Positions 1-13,423 of a DNA stretch of 64,000 nucleotides are shown one piece after another (the first letter of the stretch is position 1; each line of letters opens with the position of its first letter). A program made the translations under genes and the position numbers. The notes below the pieces were generated by a model. It saw nothing but the letters and a program-made list of their open reading frames with translations. It was not told the DNA's origin and did no database searches. This DNA is from Mesorhabditis belari. Lineage: Eukaryota; Nematoda; Chromadorea; Rhabditida; Rhabditidae. The stretch spans positions 274,501-338,500 of the forward strand of contig CAUEEP010000897.1 of NCBI GenBank assembly GCA_958450365.1, in the 5' to 3' direction.

Positions 1-96
1 TTTTCTGCTATTCAGCGTGTTAGCCATAAAGTGTTTGATTGTGTTTTTGTTTTTACTAAAGAAGACAAAAGAAATGACAAACAGAAAGCAAAAAAA

Positions 97-487
97 TGGC
101 CGACTGCCTTGGCCGACTGCTTTGGCCGACTGCTTTGGCCGATTGCCTTGGCTGACTGCCTTGGCTGACTGCTTTGGCCGACTGCTTTGGCCGACTGCTT
201 TGGCCGATTGCCTTGGCTGACTGCCTTGGCTGACTGCTTTGGCCGACTGCTTTGGCCGACTGCATTGGCTGACTGCTTTGGCTGACTGCTTTGGCCGACT
301 GCTTTGGCCGACTGCCTTGGCCGATCGCCTTGGCTGACTGCCTTGGCTGACTGCCTTGGCTGACTGCTTTGGCCGACTGCTTTGGCCGACTGCATTGGCT
401 GACTGCTTTGGCTGACTGCTTTGGCCGACTGCCTTGGCTGACTGCCTTGGCTGACTGCTTTGGCCGACTGCCTTGGCCGACTGCTTT
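97..487. repeat. 13-bp minisatellite
   Basis: About 30 copies of a unit like GACTGCTTTGGCC, with C/T variants. Because 13 is not a multiple of 3, long open frames appear on both strands; these are repeat artefacts. Confidence 0.95.
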
Positions 488-3400
488 CAAGACATAAAGG
501 TGTGACAGCGTGAGACAAGCAGAGAGAGACAGTGAACAGAAATCCGCAGCACTACGAGTACAAAATGCAATATTAATAGCTTAAAAATCGGATTCCAGTG
601 AAATGATGTGATTCTAGATTTCACAGGATCAGATTTTTCATCTACCGATATGCATTTGTTTACATTCACTTGTACTCCCAGAGCCTTATACCTTACTATC
701 TACAAGTCTATCCATAATTTTCCCAATTTTATTTACTTCTCCTTTTACAGTGGATTCGAATCAATAGATTATCCTCACGTCAGCTTTTCTTCAGTCAGCG
801 TGCTGATGGGAAGAGTTGATGTCTGCGTGTCTTTCCCCTTCTTCCCCTTCTTCTCCTTCCCCTTTCCCCCTTTTCCATTTCCCCATTCTTGTCTCTTTTC
901 ATCGCTTTGTCAGCTTCGTTTTCCTTTTTCTCTTTTTCCAACGAATCTCCTCTTTTCCTCTTCATTCATTCATTCATTCAGCAATGCACACAAAATTTGC
1001 AATCAAAACATTTGAATGGATTTCAATGTTCAATCCGATTGCCACACGTGCACAAGAACTTTCTCAACGTAATCTTGCCCCATTTTTGCCCCATTTTACT
1101 CCATTTTACTCCATTTTGCCCATTTTTACCCCAACACTTCGAATTTGGACACTCTCTTTATCTTTTCAGCTTTTGAGCGCTGTCAATGCCGAAGTTGGCA
1201 TACAGCTTTGAATATCATTTAACCGATTCAACGATCGCGAAATCGCTTCTCCACTTCATCGCCATCTCATCGAGAATTTCATCGATAATTGAATGCTTCC
1301 AAATTTCTTGATTCCTTGATTTCTTTTCCACTACACCAGAACAAACCTAGGACCATTCCACACCTGATTTTAGAGTCAGGCCAGCCAAGCCTAGGTCATA
1401 TTTTTGTAAAACCATTTTTTAGACTATGCCAGCGTCGAGTCAGCCCAAGAATCAGGCAAATCGGTCACGAGCTTGGCTTCAGCTTTGCCTGGGGAATTAT
1501 CCTTTGGATCATTTTGTACATCCCTGCGGACTATGTGGAGTTAGATCATTGAATTTTGTCTACTATTTTGTGTTCATTGTTTTCTCTGAGCGCACTCATC
1601 AGTTCTGTTTGCATCGAAAAAAGCGAATATTGCAGAAAAGGGAGTCTTTGAATAAGATTTCAGTTCTTTTCATAGCTTTTAATAGCCATGAAAAGAATTG
1701 AAATCTTCCATAGCTATTTGAGCTATTCTTTCCATAGCTTAGTCGATTTTGAATCGATTCTTCTGACCGGAAATGGGTTTGGAAAAATCGATCAGTTGGG
1801 TAAACGAGTTGGAATCGGTTTTTGTTTTGACTGGTTGACTTGTTTTGACTGACTTTTGATTTTTGACTGCTTTGTTATGCAATTTTGAAAATTTTAGCTT
1901 TGGAATTGATACTAAGTTACTTTAATTCCTTACCACAAAACATTTTTTATTCCTTGTCCTTGATTTGTCTGAAATGACTTATCACATTTCTTTTCTTGCT
2001 ATCAGCAATCGCGTAGCAATCGTACGAGAAGAATAAAGTTCATTTTTTCTGGCTGACAATGAGATCATTCCAAATTTCTTCGGTGTATTTCTTTTTGCTT
2101 GAGAATCGAAACACACCCTCTCTGGGGGCACTTGTTTCTTCGTTTAGGTGCTCAAATTCCACATTTCCTAATTTTTATACAGATTAACACCTATAATCCG
2201 TGAACAATTAAATATCTTTGGCTCTACACTTTCCAGCCACCCAAAGCCAGGTCTGGCTGGCTCTGGCTCTTAAGAATTAAGGTCTGGCTTAAGGTCTGGC
2301 TTTTAAGAATTAGATTCCTATTGACATGCGGTTTTAAGGTGCTAGCAAAAGTACGGCGTTTTTTTGCGCTAAAATTCTTTGCGCCAATTTTTTACGCTGA
2401 GTATCATTTGCGCTAAATTTACGCCAAATTTGACAAATGACAAATCACTTTTCACTTTCCCCAACTTTTAACCAACTTTTTTCAGTTTTCTACTTCAAAA
2501 TTTTATTTCTCACTATTTTCAATTAGAAAACACGTTTAAATACCTATACAGACCCCAAAAAAACAGTCATTTTTATGTTCCCGATTCGACTTTTTACTCC
2601 CCTATATCGATCCTATGCCATTTTTAGATTTGGTGAAAGTGGCAAAGCATCGTCGACGAGGAAAAAATATAAATGGAAAAAAATATATAAATGATCAATC
2701 AGAGTTGATAGGAAAGTGTGTTGAAAAGTGCAAATTTGATGCAAATGATACGTGGCGCGAAAAATGGCGCAAATCGGCGCGCTTTCTAAAGCATTAATAG
2801 CCTTTCTAAAGCTTTGAACTTAATAAATGGTTCTACCTTCAACCTAACTCACTTCCTCCCATCATTTCTTGTTGTTATGGTCAAGTGTGTGTCGCTTAAT
2901 CTTAGCTAGGTCCCTATTGACCTGCCATTTTAAGGCACTGGCGCAAAAGCGCCACGACGCGCTTTCTAAAGAGTGGATACGCACCGTACCCTGCACAAAA
3001 ATTCCCCTTTTGCCATTCTTTTCATTTTGATTCAATAATGGAACTTTGCCCGACTTTTGGGGGTGGCGAGTTTGCGCCAAATTTTTTGCGCAACTAGGTC
3101 TTTTGCGCAACTCACCATCACTTTATTCTAAGTAAGAGAATCTTTATGATTTTGGTGTCATTTTGTTACACTTGTTGAAATCTAATGACCCAGTTGGGCA
3201 AAAGATTTGGCGCAAAATCGCCACCCCTCCGCCCGGCTTTTATCCCAAATTGCGCTAAGTTTCCTTCCCCCTTCGTAAAATCTATTATGTTTTTGTAGTT
3301 ATGTTTCATTTATCGTTTATCTATCATCTAGTATCTATTATCTATTATCTATTATCTATTAAGTACTCTCTCCCCTCGCTCGTCCCCTCCTTTTTATATT

Positions 3401-3591
3401 CTTTACCTATAGTTTGTTTTTTTAAAATTCTAATATGGTTTTATTTCGTTTTCTTTCGTTTTCTTTTCGGCTCCTTTCACTCCATTGTTTCGAATCCGCT
3501 CACGCATGCCGTATAAACTCAATTTAACCAATTTCTTTTAACTATATAACGCAAATCGGTGCTATAGTAGTTGAAGGGAGGGCAAAAGCTT

Positions 3592-3931
3592 TTTTCGCTA
3601 AATGAGCTGATTTTTTTGCACCCAGGGGTTTTTGACTATGCTGAATCGATTGGTGATGGTTTCAAACAACATTCCACAACTTTTAACAAATTTTGCAAGC
3701 AACACAATACTGAAAACCTTATTCTGGGATGAAGTGACCAAAAGGTACCCGTTGTCTTAAATCAAGTCCTCGCTGGTAACTTGTTGACATTTTGTTTTTG
3801 TTATTTTTGTTTCTATTTGTTATAAACGTTGTTAAATGTTGTGGAATGTTGTGTGAAACCATCACCAATCGATTCAGCATACTCAAAAACCCCTGGGTGC
3901 AAAAAAAAATCAGCTCGTTTGACGAAAAAAA
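3592..3931. mobile_element. Palindromic MITE-like element
   Basis: The left arm (AAATGAGCTGATTTTTTTGC, then CACCCAGGGG) is repeated in inverted orientation at 3890-3925. Arms of about 100 bp surround a short centre. No coding capacity. Probably a non-autonomous DNA transposon. Confidence 0.75.
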
Positions 3932-4833
3932 AGAATCCCCCCAACAGATTATTTAGATAGCTCCCGCAAATCTAAATAATCTGTTACGGCGCGATTTTCT
4001 TGTTACTTTGTCTTGGGTTTCGTGTCAAATCACTCTAGAAAACGGTTGATAAGTCTAAAGGTGTTAGGTAAGGAAGTTAGTTTCTAACTTAAGCTTATAC
4101 GTCATAGATGAAACCAATCGATTTATTTCGGTGCATAGCTGGAGGTGTTTGTGTGACGGGTTTTTTTCTCCTCTCCTCTCCTCTCCTCCCCTTCACAGCC
4201 GTTATTTGTGCTCGTTCGTTCGTCTACCCAATGCCGATCTCATTTCTCCCTTTCCTCTCCTTTTTCCCCATCCACTTTCTAACCCTTCACTTTTCCATGT
4301 ATTTCCACAATTTTCTTATCTCTTTTCCCACTTTTTACCTGAAAATGCTTGCCATTTTGTTGTCTGTTTTCTCGAAATTGATTCATTCCTTTTTTCCTGA
4401 TGCCTAGAAATTGAAAAAGTTTTATTTGTTTTGTTTTATTTTATAAAATGACAAAAAACAATTGATAAACAATCAGTTTATCGATTGGTTTTTGATAATT
4501 GGCAAATTTTTCTCTAAAAATTTCCATTAAGGCTTAGGCTTAGTTTTTGTAAACAAATTTTCTTTCTAATTCGAAGCAATTTGCTTTTAAAAATTGAGGA
4601 CAAGGAAAATTAAAAGAAAAGAAAGTTAATTCACTAAAATTTTCACACACTTCACCCTTTTGACGGTAAAATTTTAGCGAATTACGTGTTTTTTTCAAAA
4701 ATTTGCTCAACTCCCATTTTCTCACCTTATTCTTGAGCTTGTTTACCATTTAAACCATATAAATTGATTCAATTCCCAATTCAATTTTTTGTTTTTATGA
4801 AAAATACTCGACATTTTAGATAACCAAATCTTC

Positions 4834-7800
4834 ATGGATAATGCGACGAAAGCTGCGAAAATCAACAAATACATGAAGCAGTTGAAAAATGAAGATATGG
4901 TGGGTCTTTGATGAATTTTATTTGAATACCGTATTTTCTGTAATAGTAGTGCAGTCTATAATAGTAGTGCAAGCAGGAGGGGGGCTGAAAAAATAGTAGT
5001 GCGCACTACTATTACAAAAAATACGGTATTATATTGCTAGATGGTTCACGAGTGTCAAAAAAAACTCTAACTGTCATTTTGATTTCTTAATGTTCTGATT
5101 GAGTCGTTTTTAGAGGTACCGCGCTCTCGAGAAACTTGGACAAATCGAGATGTCCGTACAACTTTTGGCGGATACAAAGGTCGGTGATTTTACTGTTTTA
5201 AGTGTAACTCAGCACTCAGATGTGCAATCATCTCACGCTTTGTTTCAATAGATAATTTTTTATAGAACCTAACCTAATAAAAGCCTAATGTAACCTAATA
5301 AAACTAAATTCAGCGCTGAAATGTTCATGACCACCAAAATTTTTGCTAAATCCTCCAAAAACAAGTGCCGTGCCAAGCAACTCCTCAATGCCAACTTTGA
5401 GGTTCTATAAAAAAAGGCAGAAAAAGTTGTTTTCGTTAAACCTAGGAATCCAGCGTAGAAAAATATCCAAATTTTCTAATAAAACAAAGCGTGAGATGTT
5501 TGCACATCTGAGTGCTGAGTTACACTTTAAATACTGAGTCCGGGTAATTATTGAACCCTGTAGAAATGAAATTGAGCAATAAAGTCCTAATGCATCATAC
5601 TTTTACCGGATTTTCTTTTCATAAATCTAAAACAATCATACTTAAATCTAGTTCGTTAAAAATCTAAAGTCTTATCAAATTTTCTAGGTGGGAAAAGCTG
5701 TGAACAAATGGGCTTGCGATGATTCTGTGGGAGAGATGGCGAGTGATATCATCGAGAAGTGGAAGGTGCTCGCGAGACGGGCAGGATATGAAGAATCATC
5801 AAAAAGGACGAGAAGTGAGAGGTGAGTATTGGGTCAATTACAAGCGGAGATTTTTAAATTTAAACAACGTTTTAATTCCTGAATTTTAGCCCCGATAGTC
5901 CACCGCCGGTGAAACGTTCCAAATTGAGGGAATCCGATTCACAAAAACGAGACGAAAGCCCCACAAAGAAGACGAAAAAGTTGGTGATCTAAAGTGAAGA
6001 TAAACGAAAGTAAAGTCCAATAAATGCTGGATCTTTTATGATATAGTTATCTTCAGGGAAAGCAAGAAGGTGGCCATCGCTCCATCAAATGATTTTGATG
6101 CGATGCTCGCACAAGCCGACAAGATCCAAGCCCGACCAAAGGCAAACAAATTTCATCTCACCGCCGCCGATTTGGACACAAATTATCGACCGCTCTCCCT
6201 GAGTAAACCCAAGGAAAGACCGAGTACGTTTAGAAAAGCTTGAGATATTTTGTGCTTAGAACATAAAAACTACTAGAACGGCCTCCTAGAAAAGCGTCGT
6301 ATAGTCGTGAAGTTTACTCTCAAAAAAACGCTCACACCTCAACACTAGTACGTTTGTTTCTGTGCATTTGGGTATCAAATCAAAGTAGAAAAGATTGGTG
6401 ATTTTTTGAGATACATATAACACATATTTTTAGCATTAATCAGCGCTTAGAAAAAAATGATTGAAAATCGGCGAAAGTCGGCTCTTTTTTGGCACTTTTC
6501 AATCATTTTTGTAAGCACTGGTTAAAACTAAAAGTTCATGTAATAGCTTAAAAAATTCCCGATCTTTATACTTCAATTTGATACCTAAACGCGAAGAAAC
6601 AGATGTCTGGGCGCCGAGATATGAGCGGTTCTTTGAGTATAAAGTTAGACTACGCGACGCTCTTATAGGCTCTTCTATTAGAGCTTTTACGGTATGAGTT
6701 CAACTACTTATTGACAGAATGTTCAAACGGGGTACTGGAGCTGGGATAGATAAAACTGATTTTAGATCATTCTCACAGAGTACAGTTCAGCAGAACAATT
6801 TTGTATCTATTTAAACTAGAAAGTAAAACTTTTTCCCAATTCTTTTGTTTACATTCATGATATCTTTTTTCCAGCGTCAAGCCACGAGGACAATCACATC
6901 CATGAGGACATCCTGAAGTACCGGATGACCGACCGACAACGAGTGTTCGCTGGAAGGAAAAAGGCGACGGGGATGACAAAAGTGGAGACATTGTTCACGC
7001 TATGTTTGCGAACGGTTGGGAACAACATTAATTGTAAGTCGTTAAAAGCAAACTGAATGCAAAAATTCTTTGATGTAAAAACAAATTACTTTTCGTTTTT
7101 CTTGATCGGTGTTGGTTTTGGAAAAGTTTCTTATTCATATTTTTTTCAGTGATTGAGGACACCGGTGACATTCCATTCTACATTTTGCGACCAGTCTTGG
7201 AGAAGTGTACACCCGAGCAATTGGCCTATATTGAGTCGAAAAATCCGGTAATTTGCTTTGCGAAATGGTGTAACAGGTCCTCAGATTTACTTGTCCTTAG
7301 CAATCCATCAAATTTATTGGAAACTTTTGAATGTTTTTATTTAAGATCCTCGAAGAAGACGGTGATTGTCTCTGGGAACAACACTTCAAAATGAAATTCC
7401 CATCAGAAACGACGAATGAAGAGGAATCGTGGAAGTACGCCTATTTCAGAACGGATCGACAAAAGAAAGGAGACGAGAAAAATGTAAGAACTGTAAAAAT
7501 GAGATTAAAGACCGAAATCAACCCTAAATTTTTGTTTTTCAGAAGCTGGCGAAACTCCGGGAAAAGATCGGCGGGCAGGTGGTGGTGGCTGGAAGCGGAA
7601 GACAGGTTAGTGTTTGCTGAAACATTGGCTAAAAGATGCGAAAATGACTGAAGATCTACAAAATACTTTTAAACAGTTAAAATTGAATGCATTTAGGCGA
7701 TCATGGCCGATGCGACTGCTCCAAGACATATCAAACGACGACAAATGAACAACGGATCGGCTTTCTCGGCAAAACCGATTCCATCAGCGTTAGAAGTGAG

Positions 7801-8631
7801 AAAGGCTCGAAGGGAAATCTTTGATACAGGTAAATGATTTGACGATATTTTTGCTGAGATAGGGTTAGCTTTGAATTGAACAATTAGCATTTCAAAAGTG
7901 GCCAACATAGAATAGGAAAAATTGACTGGATTTATCCTAAAGTAGATTTGTTTAACGGTTCAAATAATTACCTAAAGATACGATTTAGGGCTGTTCATGC
8001 CTTAACTTTTAATAAAGTAAAGTAAGGAATGGTAAAGAAAGATTTCCGGAGAGGGGATTGAACCCTCGACCCTTTTTTCTTTCTGGGCAGATACTCTAAC
8101 CACTGAGCTATCCGGTATCTTCTTACCAGTGAAGAAAGAGGAAGTACAAGGAGGAAGAGAAGTTACTGTCTCTGTGAATGCCTGTGTACTTTCCTACTAA
8201 GCTAATAGACTTTGGTACAAAAAGCTTGAAAATTCTCTTCACTTTCAATATCCGAAGAGATTTCAAGAAAATAAATTTGGCTGTAAGTTTATAAGCAAGG
8301 TTTTCTTGTTTCTGTTGCAATAAATTGTGGATGTGTTACTCACAATCCTGAAATGTTAGATTGTAGGTTCGGTTTCAATCTTATGCACCAGTACAGTGAA
8401 AGTTTACTAAACCGCCCAGCTTTAAGATTCGTTTATGAAAATTTTAATTTTCAAATCGATTCCTTATTCCCTATTCCAGGTAACACGTCAAACCTTCGCT
8501 CAATGTCTTCAATGGTGAACAATTTGGGCGGATCGGGTGGGGGTGGGCATCGAACGAAGAAAGAGCCGCCAAAGAAGAAAGCGCCGTTGATGGTGAAAAC
8601 GCTGAAGATGTTGAATTGGAAGAGGAAATGA
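4834..8631 (+). CDS. ELOA: Elongin A (transcription elongation factor B subunit 3)
   Basis: Eleven exons: 4834-4899, 5114-5179, 5688-5821, 5890-5979, 6057-6223, 6875-7033, 7150-7247, 7346-7483, 7543-7605, 7697-7829, 8480-8631; all phases agree and give 421 aa. Elongin A stimulates RNA polymerase II elongation with Elongins B and C and is the substrate adaptor of a Cullin ubiquitin ligase. Residues 1-88 look like the TFIIS N-terminal-type bundle. A charged linker with basic clusters follows. A BC-box (TLFTLCLRTV, 213-222) and a cullin/F-box-like segment (IPFYILRPVLEKCTPEQL) follow in the family's order. The basic C-terminus (APLMVKTLKMLNWKRK) also matches the family. The protein is shorter than vertebrate copies, mainly in the linker. 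The start lies 14 bases after an ACATTTTAG acceptor. Introns 1, 2 and 5 carry palindromic elements and intron 10 carries a tRNA-like sequence. Confidence 0.9.
4927..5029. mobile_element. Small palindromic element in ELOA intron 1
   Basis: Ends read TACCGTATTTT and AAAATACGGTA, with internal AATAGTAGTGC repeated inverted as GCACTACTATT. About 100 bp, no coding content. Confidence 0.75.
5192..5536. mobile_element. Palindromic element in ELOA intron 2
   Basis: GTGTAACTCAGCACTCAGAT near 5202 returns inverted at about 5505-5525, followed by matching CTCACGCTTTG / CAAAGCGTGAG. MITE-like, fully intronic. Confidence 0.8.
6275..6692. mobile_element. Palindromic element in ELOA intron 5
   Basis: The left arm includes AAGCGTCGTATAGTCGTGAA and the right arm its diverged inverse near 6640-6660. 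Inner arms carry a matching TTGATACC-type stretch and a TTTTCAATCATTTTT-type centre. A related copy lies at 15684-15995. Confidence 0.75.
8046..8115 (-). pseudogene. tRNA-like sequence (degenerate anticodon arm)
   Basis: Read on the minus strand it has a 7-bp acceptor stem with one mismatch (CCGGATA / TCTCCGG), a paired D arm (A box GCTCAGTGGTTAGAG) and a perfect 5-bp T arm (GAGGGTTCAATCCCCTC). The anticodon arm is replaced by a purine-rich stretch containing AGAAAGAAAAAA. It lies in ELOA intron 10. A related copy with similar flanks is at 31971-32057, which suggests a SINE-like family. Confidence 0.7.
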
Positions 8632-10350
8632 AATTGCAATAATGTTAGTACAATATGTTCAATTGTTGGATTTACATTTAATGTGCACAAAATTCTCAAA
8701 TGTGATTTGTAATTTCTTTTTCTTTTGTTAAACGGAGGAATTTTAGTCGTCGCTAGATTGGAGATTGGGTTTTCTAAACGGTGCTTCTAGACTCTTGACT
8801 TACTCTAGACTCTTTTAAACCTATCGTGTCCTTGCCAAAGTTTGAAAATAACTTATTTTGGATAGGCGCTGAATACTTTTTGTTACAAAATTTATGTGAT
8901 TTCACCAAAGAAATAGTAGATAATCTGAACTGCAGTAAGAGCTAAATTAAGGAGCAAACATGGTGCCTGGTAGCCTCAAAAACAGCCAATCAAAGAAAAT
9001 TCGATCTCTTTGTTTGGTAACGGCAAAAACTCCCCGTTATAGGCTTTTCGATGCACACTTTTCTAGTTGTTATTTTATTTGGTCTTATATTCAAATCTTT
9101 TAAGGTTTCCTACATGGGTTCATTTATAGTCGGGAATCGTATTTGGCTTGTAAATCACCTTTCCCTTAAATCTTGTGCTGGTAATGTGTTTTATTATCTG
9201 AAAAGTAACGGTTATCCTTTTTTTGAGTTTACGGTTTTCAAATTCGCAACTCATCCCGTTATCGAGTTGCCCATCGATTCTAAACAATTTTCTTGAAATT
9301 CGTATCGATTCTCATTTGTAATATTTATCTTTTTTCGGCTAGTTGGATTATTTGATTTTGGTGATAATATCGTTTTTTTTTAGTTTGGTGGCGTGCCAAT
9401 TTTCTACAATTCGTTCTCGAAATCAATTTTGTTTTCCTTAAAAGCAAACTTTGATAACCTATCTGAAAGAAGAATGATTTTTCTTTAAAACTATACTTTA
9501 CATAGTCAAATTGCTTTTGAAATTATTGATTTTAAGAGCCTTAAACATTGTTAACTTAAAAATCGCGAGACTTCGGGAGAGAATCTCATTTTAGACTAGA
9601 AATGACAAAAACTGTCTAGATTCAAAGAAGCTCCAGATCAAATCAAGAACAAGTTTATAAAACTGGAAAAGCTAAAGAAAGCTACGCTGCCAAATCTGGA
9701 TTGCAGTAATCTATTGACTAGTTTATGGTAGCCAGGGTACGTCTACCTTAATCAGTGTCCGAATGGTTCGAAACGATTTGAAATTCCAAATCTGGCTCAA
9801 TATTTCTTTATTTCTACTAGAAATATATTCCATTTTATTTTCCATCAAAATTCCCAGAGTCATAGATTTTGATGTGGTCATTTTACGCTAATTCCCCCCT
9901 CCCTCACACAAATGACACAAGCTTGAGCTAATGTATGAAGAAAGAAAGAGCAAGGAATTGGAAAGGATGCGAGCTATTGATCTGTGGTCGAAAAGGGTGG
10001 GGGAAAAAGGGAAAGAGAACACAGAGAAGACACTAGCCTCGGGGTGAAAAGGGTGGATGGGAAAAGAGAGGCGTGACGCGAGCACGCGCCGCTTCTCCCT
10101 TTTCCCTTTGGTTTCTTCTTTTCTTTAGCTCTTCAGCTGTGCACCAATTCACCAAAGCTTTTCCCCTTTACTCTTTCATATTTTTTTTCTTTTTAATCCG
10201 TTTTGGGCCAAGATTTATCGAGATCCACAAAGTTACACTCAATTCCAATAAAACCAATCAATTTTTTTCTATTATAGATATTTATACGGTAAACAGACGT
10301 TTTTTTTATATATTGAACTCATTGTCAGGGTTTTCTGGCTACAGATAATC

Positions 10351-10395
10351 TTGTTAATCTCTGAAATCTCTGAAATCTCTGAAATCTCTACAGAT
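10351..10395. repeat. 9-bp tandem repeat
   Basis: Copies of GAAATCTCT. Confidence 0.8.
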
Positions 10396-10512
10396 ATGGA
10401 ATCCTTTACAACTAGTGTTCAATATGTATTGAATAATGAAATGATTACAGCACTAAATGCTGGTTATATGGATCCTTATTCAATTCTGTATTGCAGTTTT
10501 TCATTTGCAATC

Positions 10513-10700
10513 AGCAGTCGATCAGTCGATTCAATCGATTCAATCGGTTCGATCGGTTCAATCGGTTCAATCGATTCAATCGGTTCAATCGATTCAATCG
10601 GTTCAATCGGTTCAATCGGTTCGATCGGTTCAATCGATTCAATCGATTCGATCGAAGCAATCGATTCGATCGAAGCAATCGGTTCGAAGCAATCGATTCC
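10513..10700. repeat. 9-bp minisatellite
   Basis: About 20 copies of TCGGTTCAA/TCGATTCAA. The 9-bp period keeps several frames open and would encode Ser-Ile-Gly/Asp or Arg-Phe-Asn repeats; not judged to be a gene. Confidence 0.95.
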
Positions 10701-11040
10701 ATGTTAACTCCACCCTTTTTTCCGTCTTGCCTTCAACAATCCACGAATTTTCCTTGTATCTTGAATGGGTTTATTTGAAAAACGTTGAATTTACTTGCTT
10801 TTTTGCTTTTGCTTTTGCTTTTCTTACTTTAAATTTGTCTTTCCTTCGATAGAAATTTGATTTCGAGAAAGCAAATTCAACGTTTTGTCAAACAAAACCG
10901 GCTAAGATACGTGTAAAATACGTAGATTGCCAACGGCAAGCCTGAAAAAGGACGGAATTAACATGCTTGTATCAAACTTATTCCCGATATATCCTATCCG
11001 AATTCTACTCCAGTTCCACCACTTGTTGAACTTATACAGT

Positions 11041-11100
11041 TTTAGTTCTTCCTCTTCTTCCTCTTCCTCTTCTTCTTCCTCTTCTTCCTCTTCCTCTTCT

Positions 11101-11132
<32 letters not shown>

Positions 11133-11245
11133 ATCTTCTTCCTCTTCTTCCTCTTCCTCTTCTTCTTCCTCTTCCTCTTTCTCTTCCTCTTCTTCTTCCT
11201 CTTCTTCTTCCTCTTCTTCTTCCTCTTCTTCCTCTTCTTCCACAT
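11041..11245. repeat. Polypyrimidine (TTC/TCC) tract
   Basis: About 200 bp of TTCCTCTTC-type sequence with a strictly pyrimidine plus strand. Poly-Ser and poly-Glu frames are artefacts. Confidence 0.95.
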
Positions 11246-11414
11246 CTTTCTTTTTAAAGAAGAAGCTCTTTCCCCTTTCCACCATTTCCTTTCTCCTTAT
11301 TTCTATACACCATGACCACTTGACCAGTCAAACATTTCCCTCTGCGATCCCCGAGTCCATTAATTTCAAGAATGTCGTGCCCTATAAGAGGGCGACAAGC
11401 AGGCGGAAACAAAA

Positions 11415-11490
11415 GACGGCGATAGTCTAGGGGATAGTGAGGTCTACAAAACCCATCTCTCTTTTTTGCTCGCAGGTTCACTTCCGCTCC
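11415..11490 (+). pseudogene. tRNA-like sequence
   Basis: Contains an A-box-like TAGTCTAGGGGATAGTG and a B-box-like GCAGGTTCACTTCCGC. The middle (AAAACCCATCTC) matches the tRNA-like copy at 13424-13506, and both have CTATAAGAGGGC upstream. No proper anticodon arm. Confidence 0.5.
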
Positions 11491-12078
11491 CAGCTGAGTA
11501 GTAAGACTCAAGGCTCTTAGCCACTCGGCTACTCGGCTACTCGCCTACAGTGGCGACTCGGCAATGACGGTTGAATGAATGGTAAGCGAAGAGAGACTTA
11601 TTCGCAAGCGACTCAATAATCAATCAAATCAATAATCAATTTCTAATCAATCAAAAAAAGCAACTTTCTCTTAATAGTTTCTCTTAATTCCTCTGACATC
11701 TTTTATTCTATAGAATTCTACATTTTAACTAGCAGAAAGCCTTTTTTCAGTGTTTTTCTTAGTCTCAAACTTTCTATCAAGGATTTTCGTTCAGGGAAAC
11801 TCGTCAAAAAGTGTTTACATCGAATTCAAACGAAAATCTCGCATCCGATCATTTCCATTCCCGTTTTTCCATATTTATTCAGCTTTTCCGTGAATCTTCT
11901 TCTTTCTTTTCCCTCTCGAACTCTTCATTTCTTCACTTTTCTCTTTCAAAATCGTGTCTCTTTCGAATCCAACCGGCTGCCAACAATTTGGAAAAGTTTC
12001 CCCCCACACTTCTCCAGTTTTCCGGGCACTCAATGACAAATTATGAGATCTGTGTACGAAATCTAAAGCTTGAAACTA

Positions 12079-12135
12079 AATTGGAATCGGAATCGAATCG
12101 AAATCGAATCGGAATCGAATCGGAATCGAAATCTA
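12079..12135. repeat. Short tandem repeat AATCGGAATCG
   Basis: Five to six irregular copies of an AATCG-based unit. Confidence 0.8.
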
Positions 12136-12156
12136 TTTTTAAAACTTTATAAGCTG

Positions 12157-12388
12157 CACTACTGGACAATGAAATATGATATTTGAAAAAAGGTCGTCAC
12201 TTTCGCGCGTCTGTAACTCCCTTGTCTTTATCGTATTTCTAAATATTAATATTACCATTGTGTAGCCCTTGAAAAAAGCTTTCAGAAAATGTATAACAAT
12301 AATAGTTTAAACTCAAAGACAAGGGAGTTACAGACGCGCGAAAGTGACGATCGTTTTTCAAATATCATATTTCATTGTCTAGTACTGT
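12157..12388. mobile_element. Palindromic MITE-like element
   Basis: CTACTGGACAATGAAATATG at the left returns inverted at 12365-12385, and TCACTTTCGCGCGTCTGTAA is matched by its inverse. One further arm is present at 12720-12810. Confidence 0.85.
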
Positions 12389-12719
12389 ATCAATAAATTT
12401 ATTAATAATTAAATTCTCTTTATTTATTAATCGGTTCTCTTCTTATTTGCGCCTGTACAGCTTTGTTGTCAAGACCAGAATTACTGTACGTATCGGAAGC
12501 CTGGCAAGGACATTTATACCTACCGTAAATACTGTAATAGTACCCCACCGCCCATAATGACGGTGCGGAGTGTTGCGTAGTCTAGCTTTGAGCGAGTTTT
12601 TCTCGACACTGGTTTATGCTACAATGCGCGCTTAGGTATCAAAAAATAGCCCTCAATTTCAGCTATTTTTTGATACCAAAGACGCATTTTTTGAAAGTAC
12701 GGGCTCTTATATAACACTA

Positions 12720-12810
12720 ATAATTTAAACACAAAGACAAGGGAGTTACAGGCGCGCGAAAGTGACGATCGTTTGTTTTTCAAATATCATATTTCATTGG
12801 CCAGTACTGT
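12720..12810. mobile_element. Solo arm of the 12157-12388 element
   Basis: Repeats the right arm (AAAGACAAGGGAGTTACAG to CCAGTACTG) with few differences. Confidence 0.85.
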
Positions 12811-13423
12811 AACTTTATAAAACTTTATAAGCTAACTTTATAACCTTATAACCTTCACAAGTCTTTCCTTGTTGCTCTCCGTCTTTCCTTGTTGCTTAGA
12901 TTTTGTAAATTGGATCCTTTCCGGCTGGCTGAAACGCTTTTACATTTCCACAAATTTTTATATCTTTGCTGACCTTTATCCGGATAATTTCCCGGGTTTT
13001 TCCAAATGATTTCGAAAAGTTGAGGTCAAAAAAAGTTCACGTCTTTCCTTTTTCTAACGATTTTCTTATATATCCATGACAAGGTCATTTCACGGAATTT
13101 CCCCGCAATCTTTCTTTTTTTGATCCCTTTTGATTCCTTTTGATCGTCAAATCGTCAAATCCCTTTCCCATACTTGAAACCTATTTTTTATAGGTTAACG
13201 CTTGACATTTGGGCAATTCAATCACTGTTTTACTCGAATTTTTCTAAACGCAGTTCGAGTGTACTTTGATTAAGCCTCTTTTACTAAAACCTTTTTAAAG
13301 TCTTTGAAACTTTTGTTTTAGACCAATAAACATTCATTGGAACTTGTTAGACTTTAAAGCTTCTAAATATTGATAAAAATACTAAATACTCTTTATACTT
13401 TTAACGAAAAAAGTAAAGAACTC

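Larger units (their letters stand above)
1..4800. other. Gene-free repeat-rich interval upstream of Elongin A
   Basis: No exon set with conserved coding content was found. The interval holds a 13-bp minisatellite, pyrimidine-rich stretches around 830-980 and 4160-4400, and two diverged copies of a GCGCAACTC-type repeat near 2325-3235. The blocks at about 2325 and 2912 both begin with CTATTGAC, so they look like direct copies. A palindromic element lies at 3592-3931. Open frames here are short or low in complexity. Confidence 0.6.

Noticed and set aside
12..518. Gln/Ser/Ala-rich frames of 144-168 codons
   Set aside because: A 13-bp minisatellite read in several frames.
2615..2797. 60-codon plus-strand frame starting MPFLDLVKVAKHRRRGKNI
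   Set aside because: No splice context, no family resemblance, and it overlaps a dispersed repeat.
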